28,584 nt of DNA, taken from positions 4,904-33,487 of the forward strand of contig OUQQ01000410.1 of the NCBI GenBank assembly GCA_900404475.1. The letters run 5' to 3'. The notes below the pieces were generated by a model. The model was not told the origin of the DNA. It ran no database searches and was given only the letters and a program-made list of their open reading frames with translations. The stretch's first letter is position 1, and each line of letters begins with the position of its first letter. The position numbers and the translations under genes were made by a program. Positions 1 through 10,292 of the stretch are shown here, one piece after another. The stretch comes from Spongospora subterranea (Eukaryota; Endomyxa; Phytomyxea; Plasmodiophorida; Plasmodiophoridae).

Positions 1-205
1 AAAAGAAACAACACGACGGTAGCGGCGGCGCTCACAGATCATTTCCATGCTGTCTTTATTCTCAATAGTGTTTTGCATCTTGCGTGAAATGACAGTTTGT
101 TTAACCAGAAAGATCAGCCCATGACACTTGCTCAAATCAATGTTCCAGGAGGCAATCAGGGAAGCCTGAAGATATCTCGAAAGGATTTATTACTTTGCTG
201 ATCCA

Positions 206-1552
206 TCAATTACCCCCGATTTCTTTTAGCGGCATTTTACCCATGATCCACGTAAGCATTGCATGCAGAACGTCTTGGGCACTTTGCTGCAATAAAAAGA
301 GCGTCGAAATCGGCAAGTTTCTAGCACTGGTGTTGCAAGCATACCTCGTTCATTATTTCGTGCATCAATCCGGGAAACCCTGTCATCGACTTATCTTCGC
401 TCTGTGTATTATTGCTCCAAGCCTGCATGCCTTCTGGTGCAGTAATCTTGTCATGTGTTCCATAGAATATATGATAAGGGAAAACTACTTCATCAGCATG
501 ATCTTGCAGAAACTCCATTTCCCTGATCAACTCGCTTCCAACACGGGCAGGCAATGCCTTCTTGATATAGAGCTTATCCGATTTCGCTTGATATTTGACA
601 TCATCGCAAACCGTCAAAAGCGAGAGACTCAATGAACCAACAGGGAGTTTTGGTAAATATTTTGATAATAACTGCCAACAGCAACTATTTCAGTGCTATA
701 CAATACGCCGGCTGTAAATATTGACCTTCGCAATGTATATTTTCATCGGAGTGGCGGTGGCTGGGTCTGCCTTCAACATTGGGGACGACAATACAACTCC
801 ATCAAAAAAGCCTTTCTGAGACCTCATGGCAGTATGAATCGCAATTGCTCCTCCCTAAGTTGCACATAGATGCCGTCAAAGGGTTCAAAGATACACGTGT
901 TCAGCATACCATTGAATGCCCAAGGAGAAATTTGGGAAGGCCAGCAATAGCTGTTGGCAAAGATGCCATCGTTTTTTCAATGAACATTAAGTAATCATCG
1001 ATTATGTCATCAAAGCGTTCCACATACATTTCGGTGCCATGGGACTGTCCATGCCCCTGGATATTCAAAAATAAATGACACATAAAAAGAAAGTATCTAA
1101 ACCGAAACCTGATGGTCAACACCAAACACACTGAAATTGTGAAGATTGAAGTATCGCGCCACATGTTCATATCTTAAAATGTGGTCACCGAGACCGTGCG
1201 AGATAAACAAAATCGCCACAGGATTCGGAACGCTCCTAAGACATGAGAAATCAAGATTCAGTTCGAATCACCTTCCGATTTTAAGGAGGATAAGGAAATA
1301 CCACTGTTTGGTATACAGCCAATGCCCTAAGACAGAAGTATGTTCAGTCAATATGTGAGTTTCAAAAAATGCAATATTTTATAAACCTTGAGGATTCTGT
1401 AAGTACTGACAAAACCGTTTATTACATGGTTCAATATTTGCCATTGGCGCATTCGATTTCTGATTCCCGTAAACCGGAACAAGCGCAGCAATGGCCGCTA
1501 CTGCACCAGCGGCTGCTCCAGCAATACTGCCCCAAACGAGTCCAAGCTTCAT
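206..1552 (-). CDS. Membrane-anchored monoacylglycerol lipase (alpha/beta hydrolase, serine aminopeptidase S33 type), 7 exons
   Basis: Predicted to hydrolyse monoacylglycerol to a fatty acid and glycerol at a membrane or lipid-droplet surface. Exons in gene order: 1552-1387, 1326-1302, 1235-1109, 1056-910, 854-726, 671-345, 286-206. The six GT-AG introns are 52-66 nt and the splice gives 333 aa with no internal stop. Visible motifs are oxyanion-side 'LFISHGLGDH' (~73-82), 'GHGQSHG' (~107), nucleophile elbow GHSMG with Ser154 (split by an intron between M and G), acid Asp272 in 'YGTHDKIT' and His302 in 'FPGLMHEI'. Length and motif spacing fit the MGLL/yeast Yju3 family. Residues 1-30 are an Ala/Gly-rich hydrophobic segment absent from many family members, read here as a signal anchor. 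The ATG at 1552 is the first after an in-frame stop; an inner ATG at 1444 would give a soluble form. The 5' coding part overlaps a reading frame of the upstream gene. The family call is firm; substrate is inferred. Confidence 0.9.
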
Positions 1553-2537
1553 TGTCGGAGATTGGCCGTTCTTCGCCGTGTTTTAACCGGGAAATATGGC
1601 CTAGCAGCAATCGTCCTAAATCCTGATACAGTACCGATATATAACGGTGTGTACAGGACTGGAGTCTCCTATCCTTCTAGAGCATGACCACGCGTCCACG
1701 AACCCTATAGAAAATACCGAATCCCCAACTGACCTCCTGCCGGTGACGACTACAGTACGTAACTGCCTGGACATAACGATACAGATATGTACTGAAAGCT
1801 TTTTGGCGGTCAGATCTGAACTGCCCGGCAAAAAACGTTCCTTTCTGAAATAATACAATAGGAGTAATAATTTTTACAGGAACTTCACATTTTTCAGATC
1901 AAACATCATAGGTAGATTGCAAATAATTCCAGTTGATTATGTAGGAAATGAAGGAAAACGGTACTGAACTGGAAACCCAAAGCGCGGACCTGTGAAATTT
2001 TCAACCCATTACTCCCAGAAGACACATTACCGGTAGCTTCAATGCTTATACCGCTACATTCATCAAGTGGTGCATTATCTAATCGGTGACTGAAAGACTT
2101 CAGGAGATCACTGATAGTCATGTTCAATGGGTTGCTTCTCTACTTAATATCATCCACGAACCGATATTCCAGGCAGTACCATAACCAGAGATAGTGATTT
2201 CCCCCAAAAATAGTTCTTCCATCATTGATCGAGCTTACTCATCAGGGATAATGTAAACAGAAATTATGTCTTGACCTTTTCCGTTTTCCGAATGACTTGT
2301 AATCGTCAATATTTGTTCATATTTGGACAGTATTCTTTATTTTGTAAACTCATATCCGACAATTTTCAATTTTTTCTTAGCAGAATTCTTCTGTGGTATC
2401 ATGTTGTTGACTGATGCGATGATTAAAGCTCCCGCTTTTGTCGAGGTTAAGATCTTCAGGACTTTGATCGTAAGTGACAGATCTGATCGGTCATAAGGAT
2501 ATTTCACTAACGAGTAGATGATCCCATTAGGCACACG
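1431..2537 (-). CDS. Unrecognised spliced gene upstream of and overlapping the lipase gene
   Basis: I do not recognise this protein. Several open stretches on the minus strand look like exons: 2537-2337 (preceded by a TTAG acceptor; contains 'PNGIIYSLVKYPYDRSDLSL' and a lysine-rich end), 2121-1990 (begins ATG, 'MTISDLLKSFSHRLDNAPLD', followed by a GT), 1844-1692 (after a pyrimidine-rich TTTCAG; 'FAGQFRSDRQKAFSTYLYRY') and 1622-1431 (after ATCAG; 'DLGRLLLGHISRLKHGEERP'). The last two join in phase across a 69-nt GT-AG intron at 1623-1691. The junctions between the earlier stretches are not resolved, so they may belong to more than one gene. As read, the final frame stays open to a stop at 1431-1433, overlapping the first 120 nt of the lipase coding region in another frame. 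Another open minus-strand frame at 2640-2790 could add 5' exons. Confidence 0.35.
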
Positions 2538-2662
2538 CTAACTGAGATATCGTTTGGGATCGAAGCAGGTTCTCCATAGCAACATTGCCCTATTAGTTCG
2601 TCATTGACGCTCTGGCAGCGAGCCACGTCCCCATCATTGTAGGGGCGACGCTAGTCTTTTCA

Positions 2663-3436
2663 ATGCCGATCGGAAGGGTTGGTGACGTGTCAGCTGGGGC
2701 AACCGACGTGATCGTAAATACGACACCAGGGATCTGCTCTTTGCCCCATAAAGCGGCTCCCAGTAGTCATTTACCAAAGTTCACCCATCATGAACGAGAT
2801 CCAATATCGACTCGGATAATTCACCAGGGACCGCATGGATTACACCTGGTTGTGCAACTGGAAAGAACCAACCTTGAGTGCCTTCCTCTCCCCATTCAAT
2901 ACAGGAATTCCTCATCGACTAAACGGCCAAAAACGCTATCGCGTAAGTCCAGCGTCGACCTGACCGCCATATCCCCTGTCGGGTTTCTCGGCGAGGATTC
3001 TCCTTCTTCTACCGAGACACCATCACCAAAACGGCGAAAGACATTGAGAGCGTCTATCCTTCACAGTAACAGTGCAGAAGTTTGTTCGATCATAGATGGC
3101 GCTGCTGATAATGATGATCATGAAATCGCAAGTGATTCTGATCAAAATCAGGAGCATATTCGTATTGAAGAGACGGATGGCTCTTGCCATGATCCCATCA
3201 ACAGGTTCTTCGAGAGGATCGAGGACGTCGAAAGCTGGGGAGATTCATCACAATCGGTCATGGTCGTGTTGGGTGACGTCATGCGTCACGTCCAAACGCT
3301 AGGCACTCCAGATCCCGACAACGCGGAACATAATGCATTGCATGATGAAATCCATCGCGAAATAGCACAAATCGAGCGTCTCATCCACGACTATGATTCA
3401 AGTTTAAGACGTTATTCTCAGGAAATTGATCTGTAA
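2663..3436 (+). CDS. Hypothetical nuclear-type protein with basic patches and an acidic, helical C-terminus
   Basis: No family is recognised. The open frame gives 257 aa. Residues ~85-125 are rich in Ser, Pro and Lys/Arg, with two basic clusters ('TKRPKTLSRKSS' and 'SPKRRKTLR') that resemble nuclear localisation signals near serines that could be phosphorylated. Residues ~150-185 are strongly acidic ('ADNDDHEIASDSDQ'), and residues ~190-257 look like amphipathic helices, probably a coiled coil ('EIHREIAQIERLIHDYDSSL'). The part from about 2900 onward looks convincingly coding. The first ~80 codons are less certain, because the minus strand of 2640-2790 is also open and a short intron before 2905 is possible. 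The gene stands alone, with the solenoid gene ~800 nt downstream on the same strand. Confidence 0.55.
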   Translation: MPIGRVGDVSAGATDVIVNTTPGICSLPHKAAPSSHLPKFTHHERDPISTRIIHQGPHGLHLVVQLERTNLECLPLPIQYRNSSSTKRPKTLSRKSSVDLTAISPVGFLGEDSPSSTETPSPKRRKTLRASILHSNSAEVCSIIDGAADNDDHEIASDSDQNQEHIRIEETDGSCHDPINRFFERIEDVESWGDSSQSVMVVLGDVMRHVQTLGTPDPDNAEHNALHDEIHREIAQIERLIHDYDSSLRRYSQEIDL

Positions 3437-4243
3437 TTATAAACAGGTCAACTGTAGCCTTATATCATTTAATGCTTTCTTCCATATGATGCCGACGTTA
3501 AGGTGAAACTGACACATTTTCGTTCGATCGATTTTGAACGTTAAGTGAATCGAACGGCTCCATTATCAAAACCTCTTTTGCTTGGGCAGCAACTCTAATG
3601 TAGGGGGTGTGTCGTCATAAACATTATGAGGGCTCTGGAATGCACACTGGGTAGGGCTGCAGTCACACAGCATGCGCTCCCAGAATATGTCAAATGTGAC
3701 AATAACAAACACAATGTCATCAGTCGCATGATCATGCGCAGTCTGAAATCTCACAGAACGGTCCTCCCTCGGTCAAACGCATCGACTTGGAGGCTGGCGA
3801 TACATTCCGCGTCGCTGTCGATCGCCGTCGATTATGAGCATTATTCATTATAATCGGGACGGTGCTGTGCCAACAATAAATTCAATTCGGAATCGACTAT
3901 GCGTTGTGTATTGACATCATGTAACAGACGTGATGTAACAGACGTCAGACCATTACCCCTTTTTGACTCAACAGGTTCGATCACTGTGAACCGTGCAAGC
4001 TTTGAACCGCTACCAGTCGTTCATTGTTACGTACTCCATGTAAGAAGAGTTTGCGCAAATAAACTCTTTTACTGTGAAACATCAAACAAGCACTTGAACT
4101 GCAACAATCTAGAGAATGAACCTTTACTATCGTATTAGCAATTGTGAAAGCTTCTGAATACGCCGCCGCTCTTGCAATTGTGATGATGACGAATTGATGA
4201 TGGCAAAACCCCGTCACCAGTCAGATCTCTGAATGCAGAAGTA
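3437..4243. other. Intergenic stretch, no supported gene
   Basis: About 800 nt between two plus-strand genes. Short open frames exist on both strands (for example 3566-3754 on the minus strand and 3899-4138 on the plus strand), but none shows a family motif, a convincing splice pattern or typical coding composition. The last ~100 nt may hold the promoter or a first non-coding exon of the downstream gene. I see no RNA gene. Confidence 0.5.
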
Positions 4244-6527
4244 ATGTTGAAGGACGAAGGAGTTAGGCCGAATGCTGCACCGGATTCGACGGCAGCCATA
4301 GTTAACCAATGGTTATCATTATTACTCGTGCCGAATGGCATTCACCTATTGAGGGCCGATATACAAGCCCATGATCATTGTGCTGCAGGCCTGAATATTC
4401 CGTGCCAACTCCATCAATCTGCTTCACTTCTGGATTATGCTTTAGCCGATCTGTTAACGGCGAACCCATATTTAGTGCCTGTTATACTGCCATATATATC
4501 GCAATGTGCTCTTCATAGAATCTCCAAAGCGTTTCTTCGCCCGTCTTTGGAGCTTTTACATCAGATTCATCAATCCGAGTATTACCAACTGCTAGTAGCA
4601 TGTCTGTTCATATCACGACAGGATATACAATCCCAGTATATTTCCACTTTACCTAAAACGTCATTACACCTTCCACCAGCGTTGTTATCTGCCGATTCAC
4701 CTTTGTCTTTGCGAATTCAGCTTTGCCGCCATATCCTCAACCCACATGGCACGACGATATCCTCCTTGAGTTCAGTTTTAAGTTCCATAATCAGCTCCCT
4801 TTCAGCTTCGACTCCGGAATCTAGTCTTCTCATAACCGAGATATTTACCTTGTATAATACTCTTGAGACCGCTAGTTTGTTGTATTCCATAGTAGCAGGC
4901 GATGCTCATGCATTCATCGATCATCTACTAGACCCAGTTTTAGAATCGCTAAATCAGCCCTCATCTTGCGCTGCACGCCAATTGCTAATGTTGGTCTTGC
5001 AGGATGACAATATATATCCTGTCGGGCTCTCCCCCGCACATCTTAAACCGCGTCTGGGACGACGAAATGTTGCTGTTGCTCTCTCACAGGTGCTTCTCTC
5101 GGTTTGGTCATCACCTACATTTTGCCTAACTTCCTCTGCAAAGCAATCACTTTTCGATCTAAGCCAACTTCATGTTGTTGACGATGACGCTATGACAACG
5201 TTACTGCAAGCTCATCCCCAGGATGATTATTCTGATGTGTTTCGATTCTGTTTGATGTCGGGATTATCAGATCATATATCTCTGTTCCAGTTTCTGATCA
5301 GCTCGTCATGTTTTACCGAGAGCACTGTTGATTCTGTTATCATGGCTGTCCATAGCATAGTGTCCTCATCTTCAACGCATCTTTCCGAAACCATTCAGAT
5401 TCTATCGGACTGGGTCGCCTCTGATAGCTTCTCTTTCGATAGGTTTTTGAATTCCCATGTTCTGATGCAGTCGCTAGCTTCTCATTTTCTCGCTTATCCT
5501 CTACTCCAATCGTTGCTTCAATTCAAACCCTTTTTCCTGATTAACAACAATGTTGTGGATCGTACTGTTGTTTCGGCATTCATGGCCATATCCAAAGCCG
5601 CGCCGCACTCGAATCTGCTCATTGAAACTATCCCCAGTATTATCGGCCGCAGTGAAAAACTTACGGATTGCCGTCTCAATTCTCTTTTGGAGGTTGCCAT
5701 CAACACCGTGCCTGATAATCCCTCATCGTTGTTGTCATTAGCCATTGCAATTGTGTCCTTGGTTACGACAGCGGAACAACACGGAATTCAGGCATTTCCC
5801 ATGCTTTATCACATGCTCACCCCGTTCAATCCTCGATGGCGCCCTCTGGTGCTCCATATACTGCTCCACTTGGCANGCGCCGCACTCGAATCTGCTCATT
5901 GAAACTATCCCCAGTATTATCGGCCGCAGTGAAAAACTTACGGATTGCCGTCTCAATTCTCTTTTGGAGGTTGCCATCAACACCGTGCCTGATAATCCCT
6001 CATCGTTGTTGTCATTAGCCATTGCAATTGTGTCCTTGGTTACGACAGCGGAACAACACGGAATTCAGGCATTTCCCATGCTTTATCACATGCTCACCCC
6101 GTTCAATCCTCGATGGCGCCCTCTGGTGCTCCATATACTGCTCCACTTGGCACAATCTGGCCATCACGTACCTCTTGAGCTCATCCGTTCTTGGACGATG
6201 CTGCCAAACCCTCCCAGTCATGATTCACTTATCGTCGAAATCTTATCGCGACTCACATCGCCAGAGCTGGTAATCGAATATATCAATGTGCTAGTTTCGA
6301 AATATTTGACCTCATCTGATGCTGTTTTACGTAATAGTACAATTCGTTTAATTAGTTCACAAATGAACTCGATCGAAAATTTACTTGTGCGAAGTATACA
6401 GTATGTTTCTCTGAATCTCTCTAAGAGATGCCATCAACAAGTACGAGATCCTGAAGCCGAATTATCCCGAGCACACCTCCGTTTTTCAGTTCAGCAATTA
6501 GGCATATCTTCCAGGTTTCCTCCATAA
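4244..6527 (+). CDS. Large alpha-solenoid (HEAT/ARM-like) protein, interrupted by an assembly join
   Basis: Taken literally the frame stops shortly after the N at 5876. The 276 nt on either side of the N are the same sequence (5600-5875 and 5877-6152). Removing one copy joins 4244-5875 to 6153-6527 in frame and gives 668 aa ('LHLA' continuing into 'QSGHHVPLEL'). The protein is almost entirely short Leu/Ser/Ile-rich amphipathic helices with helix-turn-helix periodicity ('ETIPSIIGRSEKLTDCRLNS', 'TIQILSDWVASDSFSFDRFL'), typical of HEAT or armadillo scaffolds; no catalytic motif or membrane segment is seen. Focadhesin-like proteins have this character, but I cannot confirm that. The 3' end is uncertain: a 34-nt GT-AG removal at 6395-6428 would switch to the frame reading 'NAINKYEILKPNYPEHTSVF' and stop at 6499-6501. 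That intron would be shorter than any other in the window. The start is the first ATG of the frame. Confidence 0.65.
5600..6152. repeat. Identical 276-nt direct repeat around a single N (assembly join artefact)
   Basis: 5600-5875 and 5877-6152 read the same, separated only by the ambiguous base at 5876. Both copies lie inside one open reading frame and both keep it open up to the junction. The simplest explanation is that two contigs sharing a 276-nt end were abutted with one N instead of being merged. A genuine tandem duplication would break this gene. Confidence 0.93.
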
Positions 6528-6696
6528 ATCACTCGTTTACTCCATCATTGTCAAAACGGTTGAGGTGTATGAAATCTTCCACTGATACTCTCAAATGCCC
6601 TTTATTTGCGTATCCGCTTGACTATGAGATATTCTATTTAACAGCGTAAACCCTTCGAGGTGCCATTTTCGATCGTGATTATAATATCTCAACCCG

Positions 6697-8977
6697 ATGG
6701 CCAACAAAAGCATCGAACCATTATTCGACATTCCATGGCGTCTTAATGGGCCCGTTCCCGAGCCCATCGCCCAAATACTTCACGATCGTGCTACATCATC
6801 TGCTGCGTTATTAGCAAAACGATGCTCTCGCGCACGCCCTCGACCCATATCGGTGTTCGATTGCCAGAAATGCATGGATGACGACCTATCCGTACAGATC
6901 ATCAGTAAATGGGACCTACCGCCGCCACCGTTCCTGAACAAATCCCGACGCAAAGAGCGATCGAAACACGATGTGGATCTATCAGATTTCAACGCCGTTA
7001 ATCGCCTTCCAACGGCTCAAGAGAGCGTTGACCCTGTTTATGGAATATACGTACGAGCCCGTATGGCGAACTAATTCGCCAATTGGTGTGTTTCCATGTT
7101 TGACCGGAATAATGTGTTGCTAGATCTGGCCTGATGGTGATTATTATCAAGGGTGGTGGAAGCTTGGCCAGCGCCATGGGAGAGGGGTGCTAACCTGCCG
7201 GTCTGGCGACACATATACCGGTAAATCTGGTGGGGTCGTGGATCGGTACAACTGCGATTGACGATGGGTTGATGGAATAGGGGAATGGAAGGAGGGCATG
7301 TACGATGGGCTTGGAAAATATCGATGGGCGTCCGGACGAGAATATCATGGGTATTATAAAGAGGGGATGAGGCATGGATCAGGGACGTTGCGACAAGGAA
7401 TGGCCAATTATCAGGGTTCACACCGTTCAGTTTAGATTGAATCGCGCCGCTTTTCAATTAATTAGCGGTTTCGTTCAGGGAAATGGTTGATGGGAGAACG
7501 ACATGGGTTTGGCGTCCAGATCTACCAGGATCTGTCACGGTACGAAGGAGCCTGGGATCATGATCGTCCTGGGGGAGGCCATGGCGTCATCCAGTACAGT
7601 AACGGGGATGAATATTTGGGTGGATGGGTTGGAGGGAAGCCACATGGCCAGGGTCACCTCAAACGGAGCCAATGGCACTACGTTGGGCAGTGGTCCGCCG
7701 GACGCCGACATGGGAAAGGACGATTGATCTGGAAAAACGAAAATCGGTATGAAGGGCAATGGAAGGACGATAAACAGGTACAAAATCGCAAAGGATTATT
7801 CAAGTTTGTGGTGGTTTCACGGTGGCAATCTAGGATGGAGATGGGGAAAGCGTTTTCGTCGCTCAGACCATCATCGTCGAGGACGGTGTGAAATATCGGT
7901 TCCACCAGGGCGACCGACACGTTGGGCGATACCGGTCGGGATCCCGATCGGGCCCGGGGACCTATTACCATCACGACGGGCGAGTATACGACGCGTCGTG
8001 GACCAGCGATTGCAGGAAGAAGCACGTCAAATACAGGCCGGAATACGGTGGACGAAGCAAGAAACTAATACCAGACAAGTACAGGAGATGATTCGACACG
8101 GTTTCGCCCTGGGCCAGTACAGTGACTGTTTGTTTTTTGTTTTCTGTTCATCAGATGTCGTTGTCGTGCCCATCTTTGGAGTATCGCTACAGTTGCCGAG
8201 TTCATTCGGACGTTTTCCCCAAATGGCGATGTATTTGCCGATGGGGTTATCCGACATGCGATCACTGGTCAACGCCTTCTACAATTACAGACTCAGGTGC
8301 GGGTTCAACAGCGAGAGATACTCTCGGGGGGTCATTGATCTTTTCCGACAACCATCTGTTCAGGATCTGTATGATCTACTAAACGTGACCAGCTCCGATA
8401 CTCGTAAACGGATGGCTGAGGCGATCAGGCTCCTGGCCATCGAGGACGGTAAACCCTCGTTATCATTATCAGCCTGATCGATAAACCTCGGGAGCAGATG
8501 AGGAATCCTATCGCAACAACAACATTCGATTGGTTGCCGAAATATCGGCGTATGATCCCGAGTTCATCACGGCCAAATCCCTTCTACTCGCTCATATGGG
8601 CCAACACAAACCGATTCAAAAGGTCCAGGTCCGGTATTCTTATCAATACGTTCTCGTCGGTGTTTCATTGAAACTTACAGGTCAATAAGATATATAAAGT
8701 TCGCCAGGCGCTCGTCGCGGTTTCTTTGATTGCTGTCTGAATACGTGCCCAGGTGGTCGCAAAGCATTTTGATGACGCGTTCGATGCGTACGGGAAGGCG
8801 TTGTCGAGTCGGTCCGATCGTGGCCAGGTTGAAAAGGCGTGTCGTATCGGGTTCTATACGACATCGTGCGATTATATAGACCACGCGTGCGTTGAAGGGA
8901 TCTATCCGATATCCCATCCCAACAATCCGGCAGATTACGAGAAGGATCGATGGTATGGAGACCCAAAACTAGGGTAA
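6697..8977 (+). CDS. MORN-repeat protein with a C-terminal helical region, 10 exons
   Basis: MORN repeats form extended beta-hairpin sheets that scaffold membrane-associated or cytoskeletal complexes. Proposed exons: 6697-7050, 7124-7220, 7281-7415, 7479-7777, 7834-8078, 8155-8296, 8364-8448, 8498-8628, 8681-8698, 8753-8977, giving 576 aa. Residues 1-118 are a non-repeat head with basic clusters. About eight MORN units follow (residues ~119-265), e.g. 'YYQGWWKLGQRHGRG', 'YTGEWKEGMYDGLGKY', 'YHGYYKEGMRHGSG', 'YVGQWSAGRRHGKG'. Introns fall inside repeats and the frame resumes each time. After a degraded last repeat comes a helical part ('IATVAEFIRTFSPNGDVFAD', 'TRKRMAEAIRLLAIEDDEES') and a Cys/His-containing tail ('YPISHPNNPADYEKDRWYGD') that I cannot assign. 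Weak points are the GTTCAC donor at 7416, the choice between donors at 8623 and 8629, and the 18-nt exon. The gene could continue past 8977 by splicing. Confidence 0.8.
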
Positions 8978-9349
8978 AGGCGTTCAGAAACAATATCGGT
9001 CGATTGACAATTCGACAAACACAACGTAGGGTTTACATATCACGAACCTGCACGCGAGCGTTGACACATTTGATACCGGAGTTATCTGGCGATCTATTGG
9101 ACGATCACCAAACGTCGGATAGGCAATTGTCGACCAGCAGGTCGGCGATTCCCGAGCCAGATCCGGTCGGCGTTCCTGGCAACAATGCAGCGGATACAGA
9201 TCCAGCAATGCCATCACGAGTGCTGCACGTTGTTATGGTCGAATGTTTCCCAGGTGAGGAATATCGACGACCCGTTTGACACCCTCCAGGAGCTCTCCAG
9301 TGCCACAAACGGGGTCGATATGCAAGATCTAGGCCATCAATGCAGTTAA
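8978..9349 (+). other. Probable further exons or a small gene downstream of the MORN gene
   Basis: The frame ending at the stop 9347-9349 is open from about 9070 and reads as a helical protein in its later part ('SQIRSAFLATMQRIQIQQCH' then 'DDPFDTLQELSSATNGVDMQ'). It has no obvious start codon, so it is more likely an exon continuing the MORN gene than a separate gene. A GT (GGGTAAAG) at 8975 right before the MORN stop is a possible donor. An overlapping frame (8950-9279, 'LSGDLLDDHQTSDRQLSTSR') is also open, so the exact splice is undecided. Confidence 0.4.
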
Positions 9350-10292
9350 TTCATGGATCTGTTTGGCATAGGACGTAGCCATCGATTCGTGGATTTCTGG
9401 CAGATGGCGCCACCTAAACCTGGATATGACAGTCATACGAGCAAAGACAGGTGATTTCATGAATACTTTGGATGGACGGACACGATCGCTAATGGTGATC
9501 GGTTGCAGGAAAGAATGGTTTATGATATATCCAGATAAAGGGCAACTGAGGCCATTATACAAACTAGAGCTGATCGTATGGCCTAAACTACCTTGATATT
9601 TACGAACAATTAAGAATATGGGTTTCGTCGTTGTTTTCGCCAGCTATATCAAAACGTCCCCGCCTTCTATGATTAATTTCCGATATTGTAGCACATCCCG
9701 CTTTATTGGCGCCTTACCGGAATCGCTGTCGAACGCCTCAGATGGATTGTTCTAGCAGACTCCCAACCCGTTAAACACGACACATCGCCAATCAAACTTG
9801 CAGAAACCTCTGCCTTCGAGCCTGTTCTAGACATTATTCCATATTGGAAAGGCAAACAGAGAGACAACGCTGAGATCAATCAACAACATAGAATCAACCA
9901 AGAACTCCATCTTGACGAAATCATCCCTACTATGAAAGTTTCTACGTTTTCTTCCAACGACTCATTGAAGATCGACTTTTTTCCAACAATTCGTCGAAGA
10001 CCTCCTCCTAGAGAGAGACCTTTTCGAAGCATCTACGCCGGCGAAGATGGTAATTGCGTTTAGGGCAACCATTGTTGCATTTTTACACGGGACAGGCGTT
10101 CACGATGACCCATGTCAACTGTGTTGGACATGAACAACTGCTTCCCGATGCAATCCAATCGGGCAATGAACCATAAACCATCATCAAGGGGTCTCTGATG
10201 GTAACCGTCGACAAACAAGTTTCTGCTCGGGTTCAACTTCTCGAGAGTCCCTGTTATCGGGATAGGGGAGCTCAGAAGATCATCTTGTTGAA
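9350..10292 (+). other. Undecided stretch with a long open frame 9692-10066; possible 5' exons of the homeobox gene
   Basis: From about 9692 to the stop at 10066 the plus strand has ~125 open codons with no early ATG ('LTGIAVERLRWIVLADSQPV', 'NAEINQQHRINQELHLDEII'). Composition is rich in Asn, Gln, Glu and Arg, and no family is recognised. It is followed within 230 nt by the homeobox coding region on the same strand, and an AG just before 10266 would open that frame upstream of its ATG. So these could be 5' exons of the homeobox gene or a separate gene. The part 9350-9690 has no convincing coding signal. Confidence 0.3.

Noticed and set aside
195..635. Plus-strand 146-codon open frame
   Set aside because: It lies antisense to exons 6-7 of the lipase, where family motifs (Asp and His of the triad) fix the minus strand as coding.
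4244..5902. Reading the solenoid gene as a truncated 552-aa protein
   Set aside because: The last residues come from reading through the N into the repeated segment; collapsing the repeat continues the natural frame.
7749..8477. 242-codon plus-strand open frame across the MORN gene
   Set aside because: It is out of frame with the MORN repeats up to 7777 and 7834-8078 and spans introns; the spliced model explains the same DNA with repeat-preserving frames.
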